This document shows, one piece after another, positions 53,522 to 62,683 of a stretch of DNA of 64,000 bases. Every line of letters begins with the position of its first letter. Within the stretch, counting starts at the first letter, position 1. A model generated the notes under the pieces. The model was not told where the DNA came from and ran no database searches. It saw nothing but the letters and a program-made list of their open reading frames with translations. The DNA comes from CBDDHT01 sp965227905. GTDB taxonomy: Bacteria; Pseudomonadota; Alphaproteobacteria; Rhizobiales; Methyloligellaceae. The stretch is taken from assembly GCA_965227905.1 (NCBI GenBank), contig OZ245780.1:3968001-4032000 (forward strand), in the 5' to 3' direction. The position numbers and the translations under genes were made by a program.

Positions 53522-54015
53522 TGGCGCGGGAACCGGAGCGCCTTGCGACCACCGCGATAGCGCGTGCTGACATTGCCGATCGGCCGGTTCGGGAGCCAGG
53601 ATCGCAGTTCGTCGAGATATGCAGCCGGCAGATCGAATGTCTCGGCACCCGGCAATACGGCGGTCATGATATAGTTGATCCGAGGCCGACCGTCATAGCG
53701 CCTGGAGCCGATATAGGTGACCGCTGCAAGCGCCGATTGATCGTTTTCCCAGACATGAATCTGCCTGCGGTGATAGTTGCCCCAGCGCACGCCTTCGAAG
53801 TGATCCAGGCGATTGATATGCCCGGCATCGACGCGCCAGAGGACGCCGTGAACCTCTGCATTCCCGTCCGGCTTGATTGCCGCAGAACCGCGCGTGTTAA
53901 AGAAAAAGCGCCAGCCGGGAAGTTTCGCTGTCCCCACTGCCCGAGACCCGGGACACCGGTCGGCCATCTGTGCAGGCAGCATGTTCGAGCCATATGCGAA
54001 ATAGAGCGGCACCAA
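53518..54015 (-). CDS. Gamma-glutamylcyclotransferase (AIG2)-like protein
   Basis: This 165-residue cytosolic protein has the GGCT fold. The substrate loop YFAYGSNM (near residues 5-12) and [20 protein letters not shown] are typical, as is the [22 protein letters not shown] stretch. The acidic residue of the fold is in HFEGV. The start is a TTG at 54015 or the adjacent GTG. It lies 2 bp after the pccA stop, so pccA, this gene and acylphosphatase look co-transcribed. Confidence 0.83.
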   Translation of the reverse strand: MVPLYFAYGSNMLPAQMADRCPGSRAVGTAKLPGWRFFFNTRGSAAIKPDGNAEVHGVLWRVDAGHINRLDHFEGVRWGNYHRRQIHVWENDQSALAAVTYIGSRRYDGRPRINYIMTAVLPGAETFDLPAAYLDELRSWLPNRPIGNVSTRYRGGRKALRFPRQ

Positions 54016-54017
54016 CC

Positions 54018-56042
54018 CTATTCGAACTCCATAATCATCTCGTCGACCGCGAGACTGTCGCCGGCCTCCGCGTGGATCTTCCCGACCACGGCATCACGCT
54101 CCGCTGTCAGGACATTCTCCATCTTCATCGCCTCGACGACGCACAAAGGCTGCCCCGCTTTGACCTTGTCGCCTTCGGCAACGTCGAACCGAACGACAAG
54201 ACCGGGCATCGGGCAGAGAAGCGCCTTCGATGTATCCGCCGCTTCTTTGACGGGCATGAGACGAGAGAGTTCTGCCCGCAATTCGCCGGCAACGAAGCTC
54301 TGAGCTTTGACGCCGCGATAAGACAGCTCGTATCCATTGAGAATTGGATTCACCTGGACAGCAACTTCTACACCGTCAACACGGCCGAACCAGATGGGCT
54401 GTCCGAACCACCACTCCGTTCCCACATGGATTGAACGACTCACACTCTCATCTTCGTTCAAAAAGCCGACTTCATAGTCCTCGCCAACGTCCAGGACCCT
54501 GACGACCTGCTCATGGTCATTCACTTTGACGACGCGGACCGCACGTGGCTCGGACCACTCTTCCTGGGATTGTTGCGAGATCTGCCGGCGCCGGCGATGG
54601 CTCATATGGTCGATGGCCGCGGCAACGCCGACCAATATGGTCAACTCATCCTCATCCGCTTCTCTGGCAGCAAAACCATCCGGAAACTCGTCGGCTATGA
54701 AGCTTGTCGAGAGCCGCCCCTCGCGCCAGCGCGGATGCTGCATGATCGCAGCCAGAAACGGGATATTGTGTTGGATGCCCTTGATATGGAACGCGTCCAG
54801 CGCACGGGCCATATGGTCGATAGCCAGGTCCCGCGATGGTGCGTGCGTCACCAGCTTGGCAATCATCGGATCGTAATAGAGCGAGATCTCCCCACCCTCA
54901 TAGACCCCGGTATCGTTTCGCACGGTCAGGCCGGTATCCGTCGTTGCTTCTTCCGGCGGGCGATAGCGCACCAGGCGCCCGATCGAGGGGAGAAAATCGC
55001 GAAACGGGTCTTCCGCATAGATGCGGGATTCGACCGCCCAGCCGTTCAAGGCGACATCGGACTGCGCGATACTCAGTTTCTCTCCCGCCGCGACGCGGAT
55101 CATCTGTTCGACAAGATCGATGCCCGTGATCAGTTCCGTCACCGGATGCTCGACCTGCAGGCGTGTGTTCATTTCCAGGAAATAGAAATGCTTGTCCCGA
55201 TCGACGATGAATTCGACCGTACCGGCACTTTCATAATCGACGGACTTGGCGAGCGCGACAGCCTGAGCCCCCATGGCTGCACGCGTCTCTTCATCCAGAA
55301 ACGGGCTCGGTGCTTCCTCGATGACTTTCTGATTACGGCGCTGGATCGAGCATTCGCGCTCTCCCAGATGGATGACATTGCCATGCTTGTCCGCAAGGAC
55401 CTGGATCTCGATATGGCGAGGCTCCTCGATGAACTTCTCGATAAAGACCCGGTCGTCGCCGAAGCTCGATTTGGCCTCATTGACCGCAGAGCCAAAGCCC
55501 CCTTTGACCTCATCGCGCGAATGGGCGATCCGCATGCCCTTGCCGCCACCGCCGGCAGACGCCTTGATCATCACCGGATAGCCGATCTCGTCGGCGATTT
55601 TCACGGCTTCTTCGGCGTCCTTGATGACACCGAGGTAGCCTGGAACCGTACTGACTTCCGCATCGGCCGCGAACTTCTTGGATGCGATCTTGTCGCCCAT
55701 CACTTCGATGGCCTTCACATTCGGTCCGATGAACGCAATGCCGGCTTTCTCCAGAGCTTCGGCAAACGCCTTGTTCTCGGACAGAAAGCCATAGCCCGGA
55801 TGGATTGCTTGTGCCCCCGTCTCTCGGGCGGCCTCGATGATACGATCGATCAGAAGATAGGACTCAGCCGCCGGGGGCGGACCGATGGCCACGCCCTCGT
55901 CTGCCATTTGCACATGGAGCGCATGACGGTCCGCTTCGGAATAAACGGCGACGGTGGAAATGCCGAGCTTACGCGCGGTCTTGATGACCCGGCAGGCGAT
56001 TTCCCCGCGATTGGCAATCAGGATCTTATCGAACAGAGGCAT
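54018..56042 (-). CDS. pccA: Propionyl-CoA carboxylase alpha subunit (biotin carboxylase and carrier)
   Basis: This 674-residue subunit of propionyl-CoA carboxylase carboxylates biotin with bicarbonate and ATP. Together with PccB it makes methylmalonyl-CoA. The biotin carboxylase part (1-450) shows KILIANRGEIACRVI, the ATP-grasp glycine loop SAGGGGKGMR (near residue 165) and EMNTRLQVEHPVTE. A middle BT domain follows. The C-terminal biotin carrier has VEAMKMENV with the biotinyl Lys near residue 638. The beta subunit gene lies 4 kb away on the same strand. Confidence 0.95.
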   Translation of the reverse strand: MPLFDKILIANRGEIACRVIKTARKLGISTVAVYSEADRHALHVQMADEGVAIGPPPAAESYLLIDRIIEAARETGAQAIHPGYGFLSENKAFAEALEKAGIAFIGPNVKAIEVMGDKIASKKFAADAEVSTVPGYLGVIKDAEEAVKIADEIGYPVMIKASAGGGGKGMRIAHSRDEVKGGFGSAVNEAKSSFGDDRVFIEKFIEEPRHIEIQVLADKHGNVIHLGERECSIQRRNQKVIEEAPSPFLDEETRAAMGAQAVALAKSVDYESAGTVEFIVDRDKHFYFLEMNTRLQVEHPVTELITGIDLVEQMIRVAAGEKLSIAQSDVALNGWAVESRIYAEDPFRDFLPSIGRLVRYRPPEEATTDTGLTVRNDTGVYEGGEISLYYDPMIAKLVTHAPSRDLAIDHMARALDAFHIKGIQHNIPFLAAIMQHPRWREGRLSTSFIADEFPDGFAAREADEDELTILVGVAAAIDHMSHRRRRQISQQSQEEWSEPRAVRVVKVNDHEQVVRVLDVGEDYEVGFLNEDESVSRSIHVGTEWWFGQPIWFGRVDGVEVAVQVNPILNGYELSYRGVKAQSFVAGELRAELSRLMPVKEAADTSKALLCPMPGLVVRFDVAEGDKVKAGQPLCVVEAMKMENVLTAERDAVVGKIHAEAGDSLAVDEMIMEFE

Positions 56043-56393
56043 TGGAATATCCGGCTAATGCAATTCTAGAGGGTTCGCGATCTTATACACCGCAACGCAC
56101 GGCTTAAACTGACCAATAGGGCCTAGATGGGCCGTCTTGTCAGCTATCTTGTCGCAGGTCTTTCGCCCAATGTCGTCTGCGGATCGGCGGCCCGCCGTCG
56201 CTTGCTACAAGTCAGCCCGAACAGGCATTAGAAGACCAAGCAGATCTATAACAACCAACACATTGATAAATAACGATATTTCTGTTATATCATTACATGT
56301 CAGCAGTCATTCTCATACACGCGGATTTGTATGACAGGCGTCGGCGATCGCCATAGTATGGCGCCGGGGCAAAACACACCCGAAGGAACGAAA
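56043..56393. other. Divergent promoter region, pccA versus cyclase
   Basis: About 350 bp, AT-rich around 56245-56310. No gene is visible. Promoters for both neighbours are expected here. Confidence 0.5.
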
Positions 56394-57689
56394 ATGTCCG
56401 AAGGAAATTTGCGCAGCTCGGTCGCTCAGAGCCTGGTTCAGAACGTTGCGAACTGGCTTATGGAGCAGGCATTGCGCGACGCCGATTTGGAAACGGTCGT
56501 CCTGGGCTGCTGCGAAAGGCTGCATGCGGCCGGAATCGAGATCGATCGCGGCTATTTCGCGTTTACCGTGCTTCACCCGCTCTATCATGCCATGGGCCTC
56601 ACCTGGACGCCGGCGCAGGGCGTTGTCGAAGAGGGCTATCCCCATGTCCCTGGCGGGTCCGACGCGTTCCGCAGAAGCCCTCATCACTACATGATGGAGC
56701 GGGAGCTCGACTATCTGCGATGCCGCCTCTCAAGCAGCACCAGCATGCAATTCTCCATTTTCGATCAATTGCGCGAGGACGGTCTGACCGACTATCTGGC
56801 CTTTACGGGTAATTTCACGCCCGGTGACGAAGACGGCATGATCGGATCGTGGGCAACGCGAAAGCCGGAAGGTTTCAGCGAAGACGAGATCAGCGCCCTT
56901 CTGCACATTCAGGATCGTCTTGCCGTCGCCTGCAAGATGGCCATTCGCTCGCGCCTCACCGCGAATGTCGCAAGCACCTATCTCGGGGCTGAAGCTGGCA
57001 GCCGGGTTCTCTGCGGTCAGATCAGGCGCGGCGATGGCGATACGATCGGTGCCGCGATCCTGTCGGCGGATCTGCGCGGGTCCACCATGATGGCAGACAG
57101 CCTCGATCGACAGGATTTCATCGACGTTCTGAACGCCTATTTCGACGCGGTTGGCGGCGCTGTGCTAGCGGCAGGCGGCGAAATACTCAGCTTCATCGGC
57201 GACTCCGTTCTTGCAATCTTCTCGACGGGCGAAGACGACAAGGACCTGACCCGCGCCTGCCGCAACGCGTTGCTCGCGACGGCCGACGCCTGGGAGCGAC
57301 TGGACAAAATCAATGAAGAGCGCTGCAAAACAGGTGTCTGCACACTGCAATTCGGTACCGGGCTCCATGTCGGCAAGGTCATGTTCGGCAATGTCGGGAT
57401 TCCGGAAAGACTGACCTTCTCTGCCTTCGGCTCGGCGGTCAACGAGGTCGTTCGGCTGGAGCAGCTCACCAAGGAACTCCATGAGCCAGTCTTGCTCAGC
57501 GCCGAGTTCGCTGCTGCCATCGGCGAAGAGTGCCGTGATTGCGGGTCACAGTCGTTGAGAGGATTTTCAGAGCCGATCCCCGTCTTCGCACCGCCATCGT
57601 CCTATTCGAAAACCTATGGCCACGATGGATGCGGTTGCGGCGACGGCACAATCGCTCCGCTCCTGCAGGCGAAAGCAGCGAACGCTTGA
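56394..57689 (+). CDS. Class III adenylate/guanylate cyclase
   Basis: This soluble nucleotide cyclase of about 431 residues has an N-terminal regulatory region (1-210) without transmembrane helices that resembles that of other alphaproteobacterial cyclases. The C-terminal catalytic domain (about 215-400) follows. Metal aspartates lie in AILSADLRGST and FIGDSVLAIF; VGKVMFGNVG and FGSAVNEVVRLE complete the core. The tail ends with a glycine-cysteine cluster (GHDGCGCGDG) that could bind a metal or redox signal. The ATG at 56394 has GAAGGAA upstream. Whether it makes cAMP or cGMP cannot be told. Confidence 0.86.
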   Translation: MSEGNLRSSVAQSLVQNVANWLMEQALRDADLETVVLGCCERLHAAGIEIDRGYFAFTVLHPLYHAMGLTWTPAQGVVEEGYPHVPGGSDAFRRSPHHYMMERELDYLRCRLSSSTSMQFSIFDQLREDGLTDYLAFTGNFTPGDEDGMIGSWATRKPEGFSEDEISALLHIQDRLAVACKMAIRSRLTANVASTYLGAEAGSRVLCGQIRRGDGDTIGAAILSADLRGSTMMADSLDRQDFIDVLNAYFDAVGGAVLAAGGEILSFIGDSVLAIFSTGEDDKDLTRACRNALLATADAWERLDKINEERCKTGVCTLQFGTGLHVGKVMFGNVGIPERLTFSAFGSAVNEVVRLEQLTKELHEPVLLSAEFAAAIGEECRDCGSQSLRGFSEPIPVFAPPSSYSKTYGHDGCGCGDGTIAPLLQAKAANA

Positions 57690-57699
57690 CGGCGTGCGG

Positions 57700-58068
57700 C
57701 TATTCAGCCGTCCTCAGGGACATCACGTAAGCCACGAGGTGCGCAATATCGGTTCTTGTGAGGTTGAATGTCGGCATCGGATGAGCCGGCAGAATGATCT
57801 TGCCCGCAATCGATGCCTCCGTGCGCCCTTCCAGATTGGCGATCTCTTTGAAGGTTGGGACATCGGCTTTCACCGGCGCTTCGGATGTCGCCTTGGACAC
57901 ATGGCAACTGCTGCAGAGTTTGGCTGCAAGTTCGGCACCGACAGCAGGGTCGGGCTTGCCCGGAATCGATTGTGCTGCTGCGACGCTGGTACCGAGACCG
58001 ATGACGGAAACGAGCAATGCCGCTCCGAATATGTGAGTCGTATGATTCATGATGGTCTTACGCTGCAT
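57700..58068 (-). CDS. Small class I cytochrome c
   Basis: This periplasmic cytochrome of about 122 residues has a signal peptide (HIFGAALLVSVIGLGTSVAAA-Q) and a single haem site CSSCH (near residue 54). The distal Met ligand is in HPMPTFNL (near 101), and the C-terminal helix (IAHLVAYVMSL) packs on the haem. The ATG at 58068 has CCGGAG a few bases upstream. It is convergent with the cyclase gene and follows the sulfotransferase gene by 37 bp. Its redox partner is not evident. Confidence 0.87.
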   Translation of the reverse strand: MQRKTIMNHTTHIFGAALLVSVIGLGTSVAAAQSIPGKPDPAVGAELAAKLCSSCHVSKATSEAPVKADVPTFKEIANLEGRTEASIAGKIILPAHPMPTFNLTRTDIAHLVAYVMSLRTAE

Positions 58069-58105
58069 GATTTCTCCGGATGGCAGTCTGATCTCGATCA
58101 GATCT

Positions 58106-58801
58106 CTAAAAAGCATAACCGAAAAGCGCAATCTCACGAGCATACCATGCTCCCATGAGCGTGCGCGTATCGTCTGTGTAGTATGAGCGATAGTCACCCT
58201 CCTCCCGCTCACGCGAGACATTCGTAACGGGCAGAGAAACCTGTCCGTCGAGACCAACGGCCTGCATGGCGACAAGAAAATCGTCGGCAAGCGACTCATA
58301 CCGCCCGACAAAATCAACCGCCAGCACATCATCGATTGCGTAAAGGTCGTAATTCTCGACCCAGGCGCGACGCTTGTCGGCCAGAAACGTGTCGAAAGAC
58401 GGGCGCTGCTTTTTGCTCTTGGTCTTGTAGAAATACCATGAGACCTGGCGGTCCCATGGATTGCGCTCGAACGTGAATTTGTAGTAACGCGACCAGATCT
58501 CGTCTCCCAGATACGCCTTCACACGCCATGCCGGCATATGCTCATAATAGCCGACGCTCGGATGGTATCGGCGTTCTGGACGCCCGAGCAGCCGGCGCCA
58601 GAGGGGGCGCTTGGGAACCAGCGGATGATCGAGCCGATAGTTTTGCGCCAACCGGCCCTTGCGATGCGCCATGAGCGTCTCGCTTGCCGGCGTGATGATA
58701 TCGTCCGGACCGCACGCACCTGCCAAAGCCGCTTCGATGCTCGTCGAAGCGGTCTTGTAGGTCTTGATATAGATGAAGCGGTGGGTGTGGCTGACGATCA
58801 T
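58106..58801 (-). CDS. Sulfotransferase family 2 protein
   Basis: This 231-residue PAPS-dependent sulfotransferase would add sulfate to a sugar hydroxyl. The 5'-phosphosulfate loop is KTYKTASTSIEAAL (residues 13-26) and the 3'-phosphate motif is FERNPWDRQVSWY (near 110-122). There is no signal peptide, so it acts in the cytosol, as is usual for rhizobial NodH-like and capsular sulfotransferases. The acceptor is unknown and no other polysaccharide gene is adjacent. Confidence 0.82.
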   Translation of the reverse strand: MIVSHTHRFIYIKTYKTASTSIEAALAGACGPDDIITPASETLMAHRKGRLAQNYRLDHPLVPKRPLWRRLLGRPERRYHPSVGYYEHMPAWRVKAYLGDEIWSRYYKFTFERNPWDRQVSWYFYKTKSKKQRPSFDTFLADKRRAWVENYDLYAIDDVLAVDFVGRYESLADDFLVAMQAVGLDGQVSLPVTNVSREREEGDYRSYYTDDTRTLMGAWYAREIALFGYAF

Positions 58802-58844
58802 GAATTCGGTTGCCTATGCGCGTTTCCGTCGAACGCACTGCGTG

Positions 58845-59168
58845 CTAGCGAAACCGAACTGCGGTGCCATTGCAGGACACCATGAGCATGGTGTTCGTCT
58901 CACCCATCGCCTCATAGTCGAGGTCCATTCCGACAATGGCATCGGCGCCCATTTCCTGCGCTTCCTCGACCATGTCGTTGATTGCAGACTCGCGTCCGCT
59001 CCTCAGGACTTTCTGGTACCCACCGGCACGCCCGCCCACGACATCGCGGATCGACGCGAACCAATCGCGAAAGAAGTTGGCGCCGAGAACCGCCTCTCCT
59101 GCGACAGGCCCGAGATACTCAGCGATTTCACGGCCTTGGATGTCACTCGTTGTTGATACGATCATCAT
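58845..59168 (-). CDS. YbjQ-family (UPF0145) protein
   Basis: This small soluble protein of 107 residues is from the YbjQ/UPF0145 family, a pentameric beta-alpha fold proposed to bind metals. The family sequence includes GPVAGEAVLGANFFRDWFA, GGRAGGYQKVLRSGRE and EEAQEMGADAIVGMDLDYE. Its function is unproven. It lies 43 bp before the sulfotransferase gene in the same orientation. Confidence 0.88.
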   Translation of the reverse strand: MMIVSTTSDIQGREIAEYLGPVAGEAVLGANFFRDWFASIRDVVGGRAGGYQKVLRSGRESAINDMVEEAQEMGADAIVGMDLDYEAMGETNTMLMVSCNGTAVRFR

Positions 59169-59235
59169 TGGTCTCCCTGAATCTGCGTCGCCGGACTTTA
59201 CACGCTGGGCCGTGCATTACAATCGATCCCGGTTG

Positions 59236-59254
59236 TGCTATCGTTTTGATAGCA
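59236..59254. promoter_or_regulatory. FitAB-type operator palindrome
   Basis: TGCTATC-GTTTT-GATAGCA is a perfect 7-bp inverted repeat located 11 bp before the fitA start. As far as I recall, FitAB of Neisseria binds TGCTATCA-type half-sites, which this resembles. Autorepression of the toxin-antitoxin operon is the likely role. Confidence 0.7.
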
Positions 59255-59265
59255 GGGGCGATTCG

Positions 59266-59496
59266 ATGGGACAGATTATTGTCCGAAATTTGGACGACGC
59301 CGTTATCCAGCGGCTTAAAGAGCGCGCGCGCCTTGCACAGACGTCTCTAGAGCAAACCGTTCGAAACATTCTCTCCGACGCTGCCGAACCCGACGACGGT
59401 CAGATCTGGGCCGATATCGATCGTATTCGTGAGCGTATCGGTACGATCGATCGCGACCTGGTGGATATGGATATGGAAGAGCGGGAGCTGCTGTGA
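59266..59496 (+). CDS. fitA: FitA-like ribbon-helix-helix antitoxin
   Basis: This 76-residue antitoxin has an N-terminal ribbon-helix-helix DNA-binding motif (QIIVRNLDDAVIQRLKERA, residues 3-21). Its C-terminal tail (IWADIDRIRERIG) would thread into the toxin's active site, with an Arg near residue 55 as known for FitA. It overlaps the toxin gene by 4 bp. The palindrome at 59236-59254 lies directly upstream. Confidence 0.88.
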   Translation: MGQIIVRNLDDAVIQRLKERARLAQTSLEQTVRNILSDAAEPDDGQIWADIDRIRERIGTIDRDLVDMDMEERELL

Positions 59497-59903
59497 ACCT
59501 CGTGGTAGACGCCACCATTGCCATTCGCTGGTTTGTTGCCGCACCGCGCTGGGAAGCGGCACGGGCCCTCAAGGAGCCTGGCGTCCAGTTTTTCGCACCG
59601 GAAATTATCCTTGCCGATATCGGCGATCTCCTCGAACGTCTGGTCGCCGAGCGAGAGCTCGAAAGTGACGATGCGAAACTCGTCATGCACACCGCACCGA
59701 AGGCCTTTGCCCGGCTGTTTCCCGTAATGCTGCTGCGCGACCGGGCCCTGGCTCTGGCCCTTGAGCACCAGATGAGCATCGCTCGCTGTTTCTACCTTGC
59801 GCTTGCCGAATGGGAAGGCGCGCCGTTCGTCACGAGCGACAACAAACTCCACAGCACCGCCAACGGCTTGAAAAGCGTCGAAGCCCGACTGCTCGCAGCC
59901 TGA
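59493..59903 (+). CDS. fitB: FitB/VapC-type PIN-domain toxin ribonuclease
   Basis: This 136-residue PIN-domain endoribonuclease starts at a GTG inside the antitoxin stop overlap (GTGA). Acidic active-site residues are seen in VVDATIAIRW (Asp near residue 5), EIILADIGDLLERL (near 36-47) and the C-terminal VTSDNKL (Asp near 115). The RDRALALALEHQMSIARCFYLALAEWEG segment is the usual VapC helix pair. The toxin is held inactive by FitA. A long palindrome follows about 24 bp after the stop. Confidence 0.88.
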   Translation: MNLVVDATIAIRWFVAAPRWEAARALKEPGVQFFAPEIILADIGDLLERLVAERELESDDAKLVMHTAPKAFARLFPVMLLRDRALALALEHQMSIARCFYLALAEWEGAPFVTSDNKLHSTANGLKSVEARLLAA

Positions 59904-59927
59904 TTGTCTGACCCCAGAATCCTAAAA

Positions 59928-59999
59928 CCATCCCTCTCCCCCGGCCCAACCACCCAATAAGGGTACCCTCGGGGTGGTTGGGCCGGGGGAGAGGGATGG
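59928..59999. repeat. Long palindromic element, copy 2 (likely two-way terminator)
   Basis: Perfect 28-base arms (59928-59955 and 59972-59999) surround a 16-base loop that is the exact reverse complement of the copy 1 loop. The arm core is identical to copy 1; only the outermost bases differ. It lies between the convergent fitB and pccB genes. Confidence 0.95.
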
Positions 60000-60052
60000 C
60001 CTCGGCAATCAAAGTCGCCATTGGGCGGCTTTCGGGCCGGACACAAAAAAAA

Positions 60053-61585
60053 TCAGAGCGGAATGTTGTCGTGTTTCTTCCAGGGGTTCTCGGTGTGCTT
60101 GCTGCGCAGCATGTTGAGCGAGCGAATGATGCGCCAGCGGGTGCTGCGCGGCATTATCACTTCATCGATAAAGCCGCGCTCTGCCGCAATGAACGGATTG
60201 GCGAAGCGTTCCTCATAGTCCTTGATGCGGTCCGCAATCTTGTCGGCATCATCAAGCTCGGAACGATAGATGATCTCCGCAGCACCTTTCGGCCCCATGA
60301 CCGCAATCTCGGCGGAAGGCCAGGCATAGTTCACGTCGCCTCTCAGATGCTTTGACGACATGACAACATAGGCACCGCCATAGCCCTTGCGCGTGATCAC
60401 CGTCACCTTGGGAACGGTCGCCTCCGCAAATGCGAAGAGAAGCTTGGCGCCATGCTTGATCAGCCCGCCATACTCCTGATCGGTTCCGGGGAGAAAACCC
60501 GGTACATCGACGAAGGTGACCAGGGGGATCGAAAAGCAGTCGCAAAAACGCACGAAGCGCGCCGCCTTCCGGCTGGCATCGGAATCGAGGACGCCGGCGA
60601 GAACCATCGGCTGGTTCGCGACAACACCAACCGGCGCGCCGTCCATCCGGGCGAAACCGACAACCATATTGCCTGCGAAGGCCTCCTGGATCTCAAAGAA
60701 CTCACCCTCATCCACGACCTTGGTGATGAGCTCCTTAATGTCATAGGGCGTATTAGGATTGGCTGGAACCAGCGTATCCAGCGAATGCTCGACCCGGTCA
60801 AACGGATCGCGCGTCGGCAGGCGCGGGACACCGGCCTCGTTATTGAGGGGCAGAAAGTCGACCAGCCGGCGCATCTGCACCAGGAGTTCAACGTCGTTTT
60901 CATATGCGCCGTCTGCGATCGAAGACTTCGCGGTATGCACGCGCGCGCCACCAAGTTCTTCGGATGTCACTTCCTCATTGGTGACCGTCTTCACGACGTC
61001 CGGGCCAGTGACGAACATGTAAGAGCTGTCTTTGACCATGAATATGAAGTCGGTCATCGCGGGTGAATAAACATCGCCGCCGGCGCATGGTCCCATGATC
61101 AACGAGATCTGCGGAATGACACCTGACGCCATCACGTTGCGCAAAAAGACTTCGCCATAGCCGCCGAGCGCCGCAACGCCTTCCTGAATACGCGCGCCAC
61201 CAGCATCGAAGAGACCGATGATCGGCGCGCGGTTGCGCAGCGCCATATCCTGGACCTTCATGATCTTCTGTGCATGCGCTTCGGACAAGGATCCGCCGAA
61301 CACGGTGAAATCCTTCGCAAAGACATAGACCACGCGGCCGTTGATCGACCCCCAACCGGTGACCACGCCGTCGCCGGGAATCTTGTTGTCCTCCATGCCG
61401 AAGTCCGTGCAGCGATGCTCGGCATACATGTCGAACTCTTCGAAGGAGTTGTGGTCTAGCAAGAGAGAAATGCGTTCGCGCGCAGTCAGCTTGCCGCGCT
61501 TATGCTGGGCATCGATCCGCTTCTGGCCTCCGCCGGCCCGTGCATCCGCACGCCGTCGCTCCAGCTCCTCGATGACGTCTTTCAT
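60053..61585 (-). CDS. pccB: Propionyl-CoA carboxylase beta subunit (carboxyltransferase)
   Basis: This 510-residue carboxyltransferase moves the carboxyl group from biotin on PccA to propionyl-CoA. N-terminal carboxyltransferase marks are [15 protein letters not shown] and [22 protein letters not shown] (near residue 120-140); [13 protein letters not shown] follows. The C-terminal half has [35 protein letters not shown] and [10 protein letters not shown]. The ATG at 61585 gives the normal N-terminus [12 protein letters not shown]. PccA is encoded 4 kb further down the same strand, the intervening genes being accessory. Confidence 0.96.
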   Translation of the reverse strand: MKDVIEELERRRADARAGGGQKRIDAQHKRGKLTARERISLLLDHNSFEEFDMYAEHRCTDFGMEDNKIPGDGVVTGWGSINGRVVYVFAKDFTVFGGSLSEAHAQKIMKVQDMALRNRAPIIGLFDAGGARIQEGVAALGGYGEVFLRNVMASGVIPQISLIMGPCAGGDVYSPAMTDFIFMVKDSSYMFVTGPDVVKTVTNEEVTSEELGGARVHTAKSSIADGAYENDVELLVQMRRLVDFLPLNNEAGVPRLPTRDPFDRVEHSLDTLVPANPNTPYDIKELITKVVDEGEFFEIQEAFAGNMVVGFARMDGAPVGVVANQPMVLAGVLDSDASRKAARFVRFCDCFSIPLVTFVDVPGFLPGTDQEYGGLIKHGAKLLFAFAEATVPKVTVITRKGYGGAYVVMSSKHLRGDVNYAWPSAEIAVMGPKGAAEIIYRSELDDADKIADRIKDYEERFANPFIAAERGFIDEVIMPRSTRWRIIRSLNMLRSKHTENPWKKHDNIPL

Positions 61586-61726
61586 TGTACCCACCCAAAT
61601 CGCCAAAAAGAGATAATGGTCAATAGCATGACGCCTTAGGGCATGGGAAATCCGCCCTTGGACGAACAAATAGGGTGATATGGGCCGGTGAACCGCGACC
61701 GATGCACGCAGTATGAGAAATCCAGG

Positions 61727-62074
61727 CTAGGCAGCGGGTTCCCGCGTGTCACCCCGATAATCCTCTTCCTCGTCCTCAAGGCTCGGTGTCGAGCGCGCCC
61801 ACAGAACGAGCGATGCGAGAATCGTCACCACAACGACAATCCGGCAGGTCGCAAGGAAAACGGTCTCAGAGATGATGCCGCCGATGTCGAGGAGCCCGAC
61901 AATGCAAAGCGTGACAACGCCTGCCCAAAGACCCATGTAGCCATCGAACCAATTCCGGCGCGCAACGGGGTTCTTCCCGTTCGATGAATCTGTGAATGCG
62001 GCAATGATCGCCAACGCGAACAGCGGTCCGATGAAAATCAGGAGTGATGGTGTTGTTTCGATACCCGTCTGCAT
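61727..62074 (-). CDS. Small membrane protein of unknown function
   Basis: This protein of about 115 residues has three predicted transmembrane helices (LLIFIGPLFALAIIAAF, YMGLWAGVVTLCIVGLL, IVVVVTILASLVLWA) and an acidic C-terminal tail (LEDEEEDYRG). I do not recognise the family. The ATG at 62074 has GGGGACAGGGG just upstream. It lies in the ATP12-DUF1801-pccB stretch, all on the minus strand. Confidence 0.72.
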   Translation of the reverse strand: MQTGIETTPSLLIFIGPLFALAIIAAFTDSSNGKNPVARRNWFDGYMGLWAGVVTLCIVGLLDIGGIISETVFLATCRIVVVVTILASLVLWARSTPSLEDEEEDYRGDTREPAA

Positions 62075-62193
62075 GCCCCTGTCCCCCGACAAATAAGCCT
62101 GGCGGACAGTATCGGACCAGAAGATTGCATTCGCCTTAATGTGATTGGAAACCCGACATCATGGATCGATTGCCGGCACGCAGGAACGTGTTT

Positions 62194-62628
62194 CTACACG
62201 TCCCAGGTCTGATATTTGCTCCGCATATAGTCCAGATCTTCCAAGATGATCTCTTTGAGGACATCCATATCGATATCGGCAAGCTTGTTGACATAGAGGC
62301 ACGCTCTGCCGGTCTTGTGTTTTCCCAGGCGTTTCATTTTTTCTGGCTTGTTTCTGAAACCCGACATGACGTAGAACGAAAGCGCACTCTTTCGCGGACT
62401 GAATCCAGTCAGCATGAACTCGCCTTCGCGGCCGCTGTCATATTTGTAGTAGTAGCGGCCATAACCGACGATGCTGTCACCCCACATACGAGGCTCCAGA
62501 CCGGTGACGTCGTTGAAGAATTCCAACAGGACCAGCCCATCCTCGCGGCGGCGCGGATGATCGACCGACGCGATAAAGTCGGCAGGCGATGCCTCTGTCT
62601 GCTTGGTCTTGTTTTCCGATTTGGCCAT
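62194..62628 (-). CDS. DUF1801-domain protein
   Basis: This 144-residue cytosolic protein belongs to DUF1801 (YdhG-like fold). Characteristic parts are PRRREDGLVLLEFFNDVTGLEP and WGDSIVGYGRYYYKY (near residues 49-63), then FSPRKSALSFYVM and KTGRACLYVNKLADID. The function is unknown. The ATG at 62628 has AAGAGGT upstream. It follows the ATP12 gene by 55 bp. Confidence 0.85.
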   Translation of the reverse strand: MAKSENKTKQTEASPADFIASVDHPRRREDGLVLLEFFNDVTGLEPRMWGDSIVGYGRYYYKYDSGREGEFMLTGFSPRKSALSFYVMSGFRNKPEKMKRLGKHKTGRACLYVNKLADIDMDVLKEIILEDLDYMRSKYQTWDV

Positions 62629-62683
62629 GGTTGTACCTCTTCGCAGTGGCGGTAACGACGGCTTTATCGACAAGTGGTCGATC

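Noticed and set aside
54513..56069. 518-codon plus-strand frame opposite pccA
   Set aside because: pccA on the other strand is a complete, textbook propionyl-CoA carboxylase alpha subunit. The antisense frame has no family features.
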